Shown one piece after another: positions 1-11,061 of a stretch of 64,000 nt of DNA. This stretch comes from Algoriella xinjiangensis. Lineage in GTDB: Bacteria; Bacteroidota; Bacteroidia; Flavobacteriales; Weeksellaceae. The notes below the pieces were generated by a model. It did not search any database. It worked only from the letters and a program-made list of their open reading frames with translations, and was not told where the DNA came from. Numbering within the stretch: the first letter of the stretch is position 1; each line of letters starts with the position of its first letter. Location of the stretch: the NCBI RefSeq assembly GCF_900115015.1, contig NZ_FOUZ01000011.1:1-64000 (forward strand), in the 5' to 3' direction. The translations under genes were made by a program, and so were the position numbers.

Positions 1-22
1 TCTCTGTGTCTGTAAGCGGTTG

Positions 23-53
23 CAAAGGTAAGATTAAATTTTAAACTACCAAA
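23..53 (-). promoter_or_regulatory. Bacteroidota-type promoter reading left out of the window
   Basis: On the minus strand TTTG (53-50), a 19-nt spacer and TACCTTTG (30-23) match the Bacteroidota consensus TTTG-N19-TAnnTTTG exactly. The gene it serves lies beyond position 1. Confidence 0.55.
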
Positions 54-155
54 TCTTTTTTCAAAAATTTTAAAAGTTTTTATTTTTTTAAGTCTCTCTC
101 CTAAACTACCATTTCAATCCCATTTTCATACTACTCGTCTTTCGTATTGGGATTG

Positions 156-188
156 CAAATATACGCACCCTTTTCTCATTTTACCAAA
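156..188 (-). promoter_or_regulatory. Second leftward promoter at the window edge
   Basis: On the minus strand TTTG (188-185), a 21-nt spacer and TATATTTG (163-156) match the consensus. With the promoter at 23-53 it forms a tandem pair, suggesting a strongly expressed gene or stable RNA to the left. An imperfect inverted repeat (115-123 with 146-155, core CAATCCCA/TGGGATTG) sits just downstream in the transcript direction. Confidence 0.45.
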
Positions 189-344
189 CACTTTTTACAA
201 TTATTTTACATTTAAACCTTAACTCACTGAACCAAAACAAAATATTTTTTAAAAAAAAGTTTGGATAGTTGTGGTTTGGGTGGGGTTTTGGTCGTTTGAG
301 GCGGTGAATTGGGGGAAAAAGGGAGACTACTATATAGATATTGT

Positions 345-455
345 GATCCTGAAACGAGTTCAGGTGGACAAAAAGAATAATTTATTCTATATATAATGAA
401 TAGAAAAATTATTAGTGAGAGATTCTTCACTGCGTTCTGAATGACAGTGGAGATT
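345..455. repeat. Dispersed intergenic repeat typical of Bacteroidota
   Basis: Two short modules are visible. The first (345-364) contains the inverted repeat CCTGAA-acgag-TTCAGG. The second (417-455) reads TTCACTGCGTTCTGAATGAC in its core. From memory, both strings are common interspersed intergenic sequences in Bacteroidota genomes; translated, the first gives the often misannotated string PELVSGS. Only one copy is in this window, so copy number cannot be judged here. Confidence 0.5.
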
Positions 456-545
456 TTTTTGTTCTTATTATATATGATAGGTTCTGAAATGGGTTTACAA
501 GTACGAAAAGAAATAAGTGTTCTTATATATAGTATACTAAATATT

Positions 546-583
546 AAAAAATCAGTATTCATATAAATTATGAATACTGATTT
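546..583 (-). terminator. Terminator of the met operon
   Basis: A perfect 14-bp inverted repeat (549-562 and 570-583, 7-nt loop) lies five bases past the metX stop codon. On the minus strand its stem runs into a T-rich stretch, as expected of an intrinsic terminator. Confidence 0.8.
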
Positions 584-587
584 CATG

Positions 588-1595
588 TTAAGCTAATTCT
601 TTTAATATTTTATTGAGTGCTTTAATTTCGATTAAGAATCCATCGTGTCCATAAATCGAATCAATTTCGAAATAGGTTGCATTTGGAATATTATCTGCAA
701 TATACTTTTGCTCAGAAACAGGAAATAATATATCCGAAGAAATTCCGATGACATAAGTTTTCGCTTTTATAGTATGAAGCGCTTCTTCTAAAGTTTTTCT
801 ATCTCGGGCTAAATTTTGAGAATCCATCGCTTTTGACAAATACCAATATGAATACGCATTAAAACGATCGGCTAATTTTTGCCCTTGGTACTTTTGATAA
901 GATGAAGCTCTAAAAAAATCTGAAATATGATTTTCATCTTTTTGCTTCTCCTCATAAATCTGATACGTACGATAAGACAACATTGCAATTGTACGCGCGG
1001 TTATCAATCCATTATTTCCGCCATCATCTTTTTTCTCATTAAAAGTAGAATCCGCTTCAATTGCTAAACGCTGACTTTCGTTAAAAGCAATTCCCCAAGG
1101 AGAATGTGCCGCATTTGTCGCTAACAAAACAAGGTTATTAACTTTCACTTTATCCAACAAGGTAAATTCCAGCGCTTGTTGTCCGCCCAAAGAACCTCCA
1201 ATTAAAACATCAATCTCTTTAATATTTAAATAATCTGCCAAAAGTTGATGTGCTTTCGCAAAATCTTTAATCGTAAAAGTTGGAAAATCTCTGTAATATG
1301 GTTGATTTGTTTTAGGATTTGCAGACAAAGGATTCGTGGTGCCGTAATGCGAACCAATAACATTTGCACAAATAATAAAATGATCGTTTGGATTAAACAA
1401 ATCATTTTCTCCAAATAAACCTTCCCACCATTCAAAAACATTTGAGTTCGCCGTTAATGCATGGCAAACCCAAATGATGTTATTTTTTTCTGGATTAATT
1501 TTTCCAGCTGTGTGATATGCGATTGTTAAATTCTCTATGATTTCACCATTTTCAAACTCAAAAGGCAAATCATGTTGATAATGTTGTAAATTCAT
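588..1595 (-). CDS. metX: Homoserine O-acetyltransferase
   Basis: Transfers an acetyl group from acetyl-CoA to L-homoserine, activating it for sulfhydrylation in methionine synthesis; cytoplasmic. The 335-residue protein is an alpha/beta hydrolase of the MetX type. The nucleophile elbow GGSLGG places the catalytic serine at S135, and D288 (SSDILFP) and H317 (YGHDGF) complete the triad. The length fits the family; no lid or targeting extension is visible. It lies 28 bp downstream of metY and is followed at once by a strong terminator, so metY-metX forms a two-gene operon. Acetyl rather than succinyl transfer is inferred from family resemblance, since MetX-fold enzymes can use either donor. Confidence 0.93.
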   Translation of the reverse strand: MNLQHYQHDLPFEFENGEIIENLTIAYHTAGKINPEKNNIIWVCHALTANSNVFEWWEGLFGENDLFNPNDHFIICANVIGSHYGTTNPLSANPKTNQPYYRDFPTFTIKDFAKAHQLLADYLNIKEIDVLIGGSLGGQQALEFTLLDKVKVNNLVLLATNAAHSPWGIAFNESQRLAIEADSTFNEKKDDGGNNGLITARTIAMLSYRTYQIYEEKQKDENHISDFFRASSYQKYQGQKLADRFNAYSYWYLSKAMDSQNLARDRKTLEEALHTIKAKTYVIGISSDILFPVSEQKYIADNIPNATYFEIDSIYGHDGFLIEIKALNKILKELA

Positions 1596-1623
1596 TAATA
1601 TCTATAATGTTTACTCAAAATTA

Positions 1624-3346
<1,723 letters not shown>

Positions 3347-3375
3347 AAAAAAAGGAGATCAGTACTGATCTCCTT
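3347..3375 (-). terminator. Terminator of atpD-atpC
   Basis: A perfect 24-bp palindrome (3352-3375, core GATCAGTACTGATC) is followed on the minus strand by a seven-T run, 24 bp past the atpC stop codon. Confidence 0.85.
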
Positions 3376-3399
3376 CAAAAAATATTTTATAAAAAGTAA

Positions 3400-3693
3400 T
3401 TAGTTCGCTAAAACGATTACTTTATTATTACTCATTTCAATTGTTCCGCCTTTGATGTCTAATAATAATGTAGACTCGTTAGATGGAGATTGATAAACTT
3501 TGCCAGATTGATTATCAAAATCTTCAAAAGTTTGTGTGTGAACTTTGATTTTAACTGTTCCTTCACCTAAAGTTGCAACGATAGGAGCGTGGTTGTTTAA
3601 TAACTGAAACTCTCCGTCCTTTCCTGGTAAAGTAACTGAGTCAACTTCCGAATCAAAAACTACATGTTCTGGAGTGATAATTTGTAAGTGCAT
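3400..3693 (-). CDS. atpC: F1F0 ATP synthase epsilon subunit, short form
   Basis: Part of the central stalk of F1, joining the gamma subunit to the c-ring on the cytoplasmic side of the inner membrane. The 97 residues cover only the N-terminal beta-sandwich (SEVDSVTLPGKDGEFQLL, HAPIVATL). The C-terminal two-helix arm that inhibits ATP hydrolysis in E. coli and Bacillus (families of about 130-140 residues) is absent. The frame ends cleanly at its stop codon and terminator, so this looks like a natural short form, as I recall for other Bacteroidota, not a truncation. It follows atpD by 90 bp. Inhibition by the epsilon arm is therefore not expected. Confidence 0.92.
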   Translation of the reverse strand: MHLQIITPEHVVFDSEVDSVTLPGKDGEFQLLNNHAPIVATLGEGTVKIKVHTQTFEDFDNQSGKVYQSPSNESTLLLDIKGGTIEMSNNKVIVLAN

Positions 3694-3783
3694 AATCCTA
3701 TTGTTTTTAAAAAAAAGAGTGCTTAGTAACTTTTAGTGTAAAAAGAAACGTAAGCACTCGTTTTATATTGTTATATAATTATA

Positions 3784-5310
<1,527 letters not shown>

Positions 5311-5326
5311 TTATTTTATTTGGGTG

Positions 5327-5334
5327 CAAAGGTA
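5327..5334 (-). promoter_or_regulatory. atpD promoter, -7 element
   Basis: TACCTTTG on the minus strand, exact TAnnTTTG match, about 35 bp upstream of the atpD start. No clear -33 element at the expected distance. Confidence 0.45.
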
Positions 5335-5434
5335 GGTTAAAATGATTGTATTATTAATATAGTTTTCAAGATTTTTATCATAATATTTTGATTATTAATC
5401 AGAATTTCGGCAAGAATCATTCGAAAAAAGAAAA

Positions 5435-5464
5435 TTGTAGTTCGATATGAAAGCCTTAAATTTG
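5435..5464 (+). promoter_or_regulatory. ribF promoter
   Basis: TTG (5435-5437), a 19-nt spacer and TAAATTTG (5457-5464) match the Bacteroidota promoter consensus. The start codon follows about 16 bases after the -7 element, so the mRNA leader would be only about a dozen nucleotides. Confidence 0.6.
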
Positions 5465-5480
5465 TGCAAATTCATATTTA

Positions 5481-6404
5481 GTGAAAGTCTATCAATCCAT
5501 CCAAGATATCAAACCAATCAAACGCCCTGTTGTCACTTTGGGTATGTTTGACGGTGCGCATATCGGACATCAAAGCATTTTAAAACAACTTAATACAATT
5601 GCACAAAATATTGATGGAGAAAGTGTTTTAATTACTTTCAACCCTCATCCTCGCATGGTTTTGCAACCAAATTGTGATTTAAAATTCTTGAATACTTTAC
5701 AAGAAAAAGAAGAAATTCTTCGTCAATTTGAGCTAGAACATTTGATAATTCAAGAATTTACAAAAGATTTTTCTCAAGTAACTTCTGTCGAGTTTGTGAA
5801 AAATTTATTGGTTGATAAAATCAAGATTGATACATTGGTTATTGGTTATGATCATCATTTCGGAAAAAATAGAGAAGGTAATTTTGAGCAATTACAAGTT
5901 TTATCAAAAGAGTTTGGTTTTAATCTAATTCAACTAGAAGCGATAGAAGAAAATGATGTTGCTGTAAGTTCTACAAAAATCCGAAATGCACTAAACGAAG
6001 GCAATATTGAGTACGCAAACAAGGCGTTGAATTACAATTATCCACTTTCGGGCAAAGTTGTACATGGCGATAAAATTGGACGAACGTTAGGTTTTCCGAC
6101 AGCTAATTTAGAGGTTGATCCAAATAAATTAATTCCGAAAGATGGCGTTTATGCGGTTGATGTTTTTGTAGATGACACTAAACATTTAGGCTTATTGAGT
6201 ATCGGATTTCGAGAAACTGTAACCAACTCGCGCGAACATAGAGTAGAAGTTAATATTTTGAATTTTGACCAAGATATTTATGGTAAAACAATCAAACTAG
6301 AGTTTTTAGGAAGATTACGCGACGAAAAAAAGTTTAATTCTTTAGACGAATTAATTTCAGCAATGAATCAAGATAAAGAAAACGCAATTACTCGTTTTGG
6401 ATAA
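5481..6404 (+). CDS. ribF: Bifunctional riboflavin kinase / FAD synthetase
   Basis: Phosphorylates riboflavin to FMN and then adenylates FMN to FAD. The N-terminal half is the nucleotidyltransferase: GMFDGAHIGH (21-30) with the HIGH-like signature, NPHPR (54-58) and SSTKIR (163-168). The C-terminal half is the flavokinase, marked by GRTLGFPTANL (200-210). 307 residues is the normal length. The start is GTG; no ATG lies between the promoter and the first conserved residues, and the next methionine is inside the catalytic motif. It stands alone, divergent from atpD, and ends in a terminator shared with the convergent subtilisin gene. Confidence 0.93.
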   Translation: MKVYQSIQDIKPIKRPVVTLGMFDGAHIGHQSILKQLNTIAQNIDGESVLITFNPHPRMVLQPNCDLKFLNTLQEKEEILRQFELEHLIIQEFTKDFSQVTSVEFVKNLLVDKIKIDTLVIGYDHHFGKNREGNFEQLQVLSKEFGFNLIQLEAIEENDVAVSSTKIRNALNEGNIEYANKALNYNYPLSGKVVHGDKIGRTLGFPTANLEVDPNKLIPKDGVYAVDVFVDDTKHLGLLSIGFRETVTNSREHRVEVNILNFDQDIYGKTIKLEFLGRLRDEKKFNSLDELISAMNQDKENAITRFG

Positions 6405-6411
6405 AAATAGT

Positions 6412-6441
6412 AAAAGTTCGAAACCATGGTTTCGAACTTTT
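6412..6441. terminator. Bidirectional terminator between ribF and the S8 peptidase
   Basis: A perfect 30-bp palindrome (core CGAAACCATGGTTTCG) with A/T runs at both ends lies between two convergent stop codons and can serve both strands. Confidence 0.85.
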
Positions 6442-6456
6442 ATTTTATAGCTTATT

Positions 6457-8055
6457 TTATTTCTTAATTACTTTTTCTGTAAAAACATTCGCTTTATTAT
6501 CTAGTACTTTTATCAGATAAATACCCGATTTTAACTGCGAAGTAGAAATTGTTTTTTGATTACTAGAACTTATTAATTTTTGTCCAACCAAATTATAAAT
6601 TTCAATTGCTTTAATTTCATTCTTAGATTGAATATTTAAAATTTCTATAAACGGATTTGGATAAATTTTTACCTGATTTTGAATAAAAACTTCATTTATA
6701 GCTAATAACTCTTGGTTAGCTTTTTCATAATCTGGAATTCCATATCCCAATTGATAGCTTGGATTCACAGATAAATGTGCCGATTTCTGTACATTATCTT
6801 TCAAAATATCTAAAGAAACTTTCGGAAATTTCTGCAACATAACAGCCATTGCACCTGCGGTAACTGGCGATGCAAAAGAAGTTCCGTTAGAATAAGATAA
6901 ATCTCCAGTTGGATTGTACACCACAATATTTTGTCCCAATGCCGAAACATTTGGCTTTAAAACATTTGCCGAATTCGGTCCAAAAGATGTAAAACTTGCA
7001 GGATTTTTAGACGAAGTATTTGCGCCAATTGTAAAAACATCTTTTACATCTGCTGGCGCAGAAATCATTTTCCATGGATTATTTCCTTCATTTCCTGCTG
7101 CATTAACCAATAAAATTCCACGCGAAGCACCAACTTCAGCTCCTTGCGAAATCAATGTCGTTTTTCCATCCATATCTGCATACGTATAATTGTATCGCGA
7201 ATCATCAAATTCTGTATAACCCAACGATGTATTTATCACATCTACACCAACGCTATCAGCACGTTCTGCAGCCTGTATCCAATAAATTAATTCTTTTGGC
7301 GTTTCCGAATTATTATCTTCCGAACGATAAAGAGAATATGTTGCTTTTGGCGCGCTTCCTACATAATCGCCATCAACTTCGGCTGCCATTGTAGACAAAA
7401 CCATCGTCCCATGATTATCTGCTCCATAAACGTCTTTCTTATTCTCAACAAAATCATAGGTGTCAAAAATTCTATTTTCTGATCGAAGTTTTGCAAACGC
7501 AGAAATTGTATTTACATTCGGAAAACCTGCATCAATAACGCCTACAAAAACTCCATTTCCCATAAAACCTGCTTGATGAAGTGATTTTAAATTAATTTGA
7601 TTGATAAATTCAGCCGCATAACCGTAATTAAATTCTGTTTTATTAACATTTAAATCAATCCATTTTGGTTCTTTTTTATGAGAAGGTGTTCCTGAAGAAT
7701 TTCTCACCATCGTTTTCACAGATTCTACAAAAGATAAATTAGTTAAAGCAGTTACAATTAACGGATCTGTAATTTCGACCATTATTGTATTTAACCATTT
7801 TGTTTGCCCTATATAAGCTAAATCAAGATTTTTTATTTGCTGAATACGAGTAGTTGATATCGGAATATCTTTTTCGTCTAGCTGAATATTATACTTTGCA
7901 CGTCTATCTAATGCTCTTTGCGAAAGCATCTGCAAAGGATTCGAAAAATAATTAGCAGTATTTTCTTTCGTTTTTAATTTAACCAAATACAAATCTTGAG
8001 CATAAGAAATAATCGAACCGAAAAGTAAGGCAAAAAGGATAAATATTTTTTTCAT
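6457..8055 (-). CDS. Secreted subtilisin-like serine peptidase (S8) with T9SS sorting domain
   Basis: 532 residues. A signal peptide (1-19, cut after SYA/Q) is followed by an N-terminal region resembling an inhibitory propeptide, then the S8 domain (about 165-445). The triad is D175 (VGVIDAG), H215 (DNHGTMV) and S393 (NGTSFASP), with N322 (AAGNEG) as oxyanion-hole asparagine. The last ~75 residues (from KIYPNPF to EKVIKK) form a type A sorting domain, which in Bacteroidota directs export by the type IX system and surface attachment or release. It begins 41 bp after the putative anti-sigma gene, so it is probably the last gene of the ECF sigma operon and may be a target or partner of that system. 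Substrate unknown. Confidence 0.92.
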   Translation of the reverse strand: MKKIFILFALLFGSIISYAQDLYLVKLKTKENTANYFSNPLQMLSQRALDRRAKYNIQLDEKDIPISTTRIQQIKNLDLAYIGQTKWLNTIMVEITDPLIVTALTNLSFVESVKTMVRNSSGTPSHKKEPKWIDLNVNKTEFNYGYAAEFINQINLKSLHQAGFMGNGVFVGVIDAGFPNVNTISAFAKLRSENRIFDTYDFVENKKDVYGADNHGTMVLSTMAAEVDGDYVGSAPKATYSLYRSEDNNSETPKELIYWIQAAERADSVGVDVINTSLGYTEFDDSRYNYTYADMDGKTTLISQGAEVGASRGILLVNAAGNEGNNPWKMISAPADVKDVFTIGANTSSKNPASFTSFGPNSANVLKPNVSALGQNIVVYNPTGDLSYSNGTSFASPVTAGAMAVMLQKFPKVSLDILKDNVQKSAHLSVNPSYQLGYGIPDYEKANQELLAINEVFIQNQVKIYPNPFIEILNIQSKNEIKAIEIYNLVGQKLISSSNQKTISTSQLKSGIYLIKVLDNKANVFTEKVIKK

Positions 8056-8096
8056 ATTGTGTTAAATCATTTTGAATGATGAATTTAACACTTTTA

Positions 8097-9092
8097 TTAT
8101 TTATTATTTTGATAATAAGTAAATATTTCTTTCTTATTTTTTTCTAACAATCCCAAAAGTTTTGCATCCATTTTTGGTTCGTTGGTTGTTAAGAAAATAT
8201 TTCCGTTTACTTTTTCAAAATTGATTACAATCGAGTTATTTTTAAAAGAAATTTTACTCTTTGTCTTTTTTAATAACTTAAAATTTGTGCGTAAAATATC
8301 TGTTTTTATCGTAAATTTTAATGGTTTATAATCAATCGTAGCTTCTTTTACATCCGATTTTTTTACTTCAACTTCAAACATTGGAGCCGAAGCTGCCATT
8401 GGGATTTGAGAAGATGGAGGCAAAGTACGATTAGATGCGACAACAGCCATTTTCATTCGGCTTGAAGTGTCATTGTTCTCCTTCTCCATATTAATTCCCG
8501 AAACAGAACTTTTTAACTTTGTAGAAACTGAATCCGTTTTACCAATATTTGCTTTGTCTAAAACAACATATTGATCTTGCTCTACAATAGAATCTAACAT
8601 TTGAGAGCGACGAATGCTAGAAGCCATTACTGGTGAATCCTCAAACAAACTGATATCCATTGTTTTGTTTTCTGGTTGCACAGAAAATTTTTCAGGTGTT
8701 TTATTTTTAAGAATTACATCATTTTTTGCAACTTGTGTCGCTTGTTCTAATTCTTCTATTTGTGGTAAATCTGCTTGAATTGAATCAAGTTGAACAGCTT
8801 TATCAACTTCGATTTCAGATGAACTTGTTTTTACAAATTCTACAGAATCTTCTTTATTATTTGAAGTATTTAAATTTTCTATAAAAAGTACAAAGTACGG
8901 AATAGCAATCAACGCAAAAACAGCAGCCGAAAACCAAACACTTGTAACAAATTCTCGTATTGGTTTTTGCTTTTTCTTATCATCTTTTAGACCGGTTTCT
9001 ATACGTTTCCAAACCAAATCTCTCGGTTTTTCACCTACAGTTTCGTTACTTCTTTCACGAAATAAATCTTCTATTGGATCATTTATATTCAC
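8097..9092 (-). CDS. Probable membrane anti-sigma factor
   Basis: 331 residues of unknown fold, called by position and layout. The start codon overlaps the end of the ECF sigma gene by 4 bp, the classic arrangement of a sigma/anti-sigma pair. The first ~50 residues are charged and cytoplasmic-like and include RDLVWKRIETGLKDDKKKQK. One transmembrane helix follows (about 52-70, FSAAVFALIAIPYFVLFI). The rest would be periplasmic: a long low-complexity, Ser/Asp/Lys-rich linker and a compact C-terminal domain (about 255-331). No zinc-binding anti-sigma motif (HxxxCxxC) is present. That it restrains the upstream sigma factor is inference. Confidence 0.7.
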   Translation of the reverse strand: MNINDPIEDLFRERSNETVGEKPRDLVWKRIETGLKDDKKKQKPIREFVTSVWFSAAVFALIAIPYFVLFIENLNTSNNKEDSVEFVKTSSSEIEVDKAVQLDSIQADLPQIEELEQATQVAKNDVILKNKTPEKFSVQPENKTMDISLFEDSPVMASSIRRSQMLDSIVEQDQYVVLDKANIGKTDSVSTKLKSSVSGINMEKENNDTSSRMKMAVVASNRTLPPSSQIPMAASAPMFEVEVKKSDVKEATIDYKPLKFTIKTDILRTNFKLLKKTKSKISFKNNSIVINFEKVNGNIFLTTNEPKMDAKLLGLLEKNKKEIFTYYQNNK

Positions 9093-9631
9093 GATAAATT
9101 TGATTTTAGATTATCATTTTTACTCAACATTTCTTTCAATTTCGTCTTCGCTAAATTTAATTGCGATTTAGATGTTCCTTCAGTTATGCCCAAATTTTCG
9201 GCAATTTCTTTGTGTTTATATCCTTCGATTACAAAAAGTGTAAACACCAATCGGCAGCCATCGGGCAAATAAGTAAGAAGTTTCATGATATCATCTTCTT
9301 CAATTTGCTGCGAAGCTTCTTGGTTAGATGAAATTGTAGCAGAATAATCGTCTACATTTAAGTGAAAAATTTTATTTTTTCGTAATTCCATCAAACATTC
9401 ATTAATCATAATCCTTCGCATCCACCCTTCAAAACTTCCTTCGAACGAATAATTAGTTAGGTTCTGAAAAATTTTTAAAAAACCTTTAACCAATGCATCT
9501 TCAGCTTGTTGTATATCTGTAAAATATCGTTTACAAACCGCAAAAAAACGCGAATCGTATTTTTCGTAAAGCACACGCTGTGCTTTCGAATCATTTTTGA
9601 TACAAGCTTTTATCAGTTCTTTTTCGTCCAA
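9089..9631 (-). CDS. ECF-type RNA polymerase sigma-70 factor
   Basis: Directs RNA polymerase to a limited set of promoters. The 180 residues contain region 2 (about 20-85; YEKYDSRFFAVCKRYF, DALVKGFLKIF, WMRRIMINECLMELRK) and region 4 (about 115-170) with a helix-turn-helix at YKHKEIAENLGITEGTSKSQ. The length fits the ECF group, and the domains linking other sigma factors are absent. It is the first gene of an operon with a probable anti-sigma factor and a secreted S8 peptidase. The stimulus is unknown; no TonB-dependent receptor lies next to it, unlike the FecI/SusC-type systems of the phylum. Confidence 0.9.
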   Translation of the reverse strand: MDEKELIKACIKNDSKAQRVLYEKYDSRFFAVCKRYFTDIQQAEDALVKGFLKIFQNLTNYSFEGSFEGWMRRIMINECLMELRKNKIFHLNVDDYSATISSNQEASQQIEEDDIMKLLTYLPDGCRLVFTLFVIEGYKHKEIAENLGITEGTSKSQLNLAKTKLKEMLSKNDNLKSNLS

Positions 9632-9732
9632 TTACTTTTCTTTCTTATACTTTAGATGCGAAAATTACGCTTATGGTTGCTTTGTTTACGTAAAACTTTT
9701 GTTAAAGTTCTGAAAACATATTCATTAAACAT

Positions 9733-9762
9733 AAAAAAAGCCGCTATTAAAGCGACTTTTTT
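9733..9762 (-). terminator. Terminator of asd
   Basis: On the minus strand AAGTCGCT-loop-AGCGGCTT (one G-T pair) followed by a T run, about 35 bp past the asd stop codon. Confidence 0.75.
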
Positions 9763-9795
9763 ATATCTATTTTAGATCTATAGCACTAATATATA

Positions 9796-10791
9796 CTATC
9801 CTACTAATTTATTTTTTACTAAATACTCTGCAATTTGAATTGCATTAGTCGCTGCACCTTTGCGTAAATTATCTGCAACAATCCAACAATTTAATGTATT
9901 TGGTTGAGATAAATCGCGGCGAATACGTCCTACAAAAACATCATCTTTACCTTCTGAATAAAAAGCCATTGGATATGTATTTGTATCTGGATTATCTTGT
10001 AAAGTAACACCATCTTGATCAGCCAAAAGTTTGCGAACTTCTGCTAAATCAAAATCTTTTTCGAATTCAATATTTACAGATTCCGAATGCCCTCCTTGCA
10101 CAGGAACACGAACAGCGGTTGCTGTAATATTCATTTCATCAACACGCATAATTTTCTTTGGCTCACGTGTTAACTTTAATTCTTCTTTTGTGTAACCCGT
10201 TTCTTCATCAAAAACATCGCAATGTGGCAATGCATTTTTGAAAATTTGGTATGGATAAACTTTTGGTACATTTCTGCCTTCAATTTCTCCGTTTAATTGC
10301 TCAACAGCATCTTTACCAGTTCCTGTAACCGATTGATATGTTGAAACAACCACACGTTTTATTCCATATTTTTTGTGTAACGGATTTAAAACCATTACTA
10401 ATTGAATTGTAGAACAATTAGGATTTGCGATGATTTTATCTTCTGTTGTTAAGATGTCTGCATTAATTTCTGGAACAATTAATGGACGATCTGGATCCAT
10501 TCTCCAAGCAGATGAGTTGTCAATAACAGTTGTTCCTACTTCCGCAAACTTTGGCGCCCACTGTTTGGAAGTTTCTCCACCTGCTGAAAACAAAGCGATA
10601 TCTGGTCGCTTTTCTATTGCATCTTGCATTGATACGATTGTATACTTTTCTCCTTTATACTCAATAGTTTTACCTATTGATCTTTCTGATGCTACTGGTA
10701 TAATTTCAGTGATTGGAAAGTTTCTCTCTTCCAAAATTTGGAGTATAACTCTGCCGACCATTCCGGTAGCGCCTACGACTGCTATTCTCAT
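9796..10791 (-). CDS. asd: Aspartate-semialdehyde dehydrogenase
   Basis: Reduces 4-phospho-L-aspartate to aspartate semialdehyde with NADPH, the branch point to lysine/diaminopimelate, threonine and methionine. The nucleotide-binding loop is GATGMVGR (7-14). The catalytic cysteine is C126 in NPNCSTIQ and the acid/base histidine is H235 in VQGGHSE. 331 residues matches the bacterial short form. It is a single-gene unit between terminators, and supplies the homoserine route used by metX/metY at the other end of this housekeeping block. A -7-like element (TAAATTTG, 10831-10824 on the minus strand) lies about 35 bp upstream. Confidence 0.95.
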   Translation of the reverse strand: MRIAVVGATGMVGRVILQILEERNFPITEIIPVASERSIGKTIEYKGEKYTIVSMQDAIEKRPDIALFSAGGETSKQWAPKFAEVGTTVIDNSSAWRMDPDRPLIVPEINADILTTEDKIIANPNCSTIQLVMVLNPLHKKYGIKRVVVSTYQSVTGTGKDAVEQLNGEIEGRNVPKVYPYQIFKNALPHCDVFDEETGYTKEELKLTREPKKIMRVDEMNITATAVRVPVQGGHSESVNIEFEKDFDLAEVRKLLADQDGVTLQDNPDTNTYPMAFYSEGKDDVFVGRIRRDLSQPNTLNCWIVADNLRKGAATNAIQIAEYLVKNKLVG

Positions 10792-11001
10792 TTGATTAAA
10801 AAATATTGTTATAAATTGAATTACAAATTTAGTTAATTATTCAATACATTTTTCTCTCATTCATAGGATTAAGAATTTTATTGATATGATTTTTATAATG
10901 TTATGATGTTAATTCGGCTAAATAATATTTCTGTTGAATTATAATATCTAAAACAATTGATTTGAAGAATAAAGTTGTTATTTCATCTCAATTTTAACAA
11001 T

Positions 11002-11033
11002 AAAAAAAGTGGAACAACTTGCTCCACTTTTTT
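11002..11033 (-). terminator. Terminator of the T9SS-exported protein gene
   Basis: Inverted repeat AAAAAAGTGGA / TCCACTTTTTT with a 9-nt loop, 29 bp past the stop codon of the minus-strand gene at 11062. Confidence 0.85.
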
Positions 11034-11061
11034 ATATTTTGAATAAATTTTATTTAATCAA

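Larger units (their letters stand above)
1..587. other. Gene-free left edge (587 bp)
   Basis: I find no credible gene here. The stretch holds two leftward promoters (23-53 and 156-188), a 10-bp direct repeat TAAACTACCA (42-51 and 102-111), a dispersed intergenic repeat (345-455) and the metX terminator (546-583). A 120-codon open frame on the minus strand (224-586) reads through the dispersed repeat and the terminator and is not taken as a gene. Confidence 0.7.

Noticed and set aside
224-586. 120-codon open frame on the minus strand after metX
   Set aside because: It runs through the metX terminator and the dispersed repeat, contains the artefact string PELVSGS, and has no coding character.
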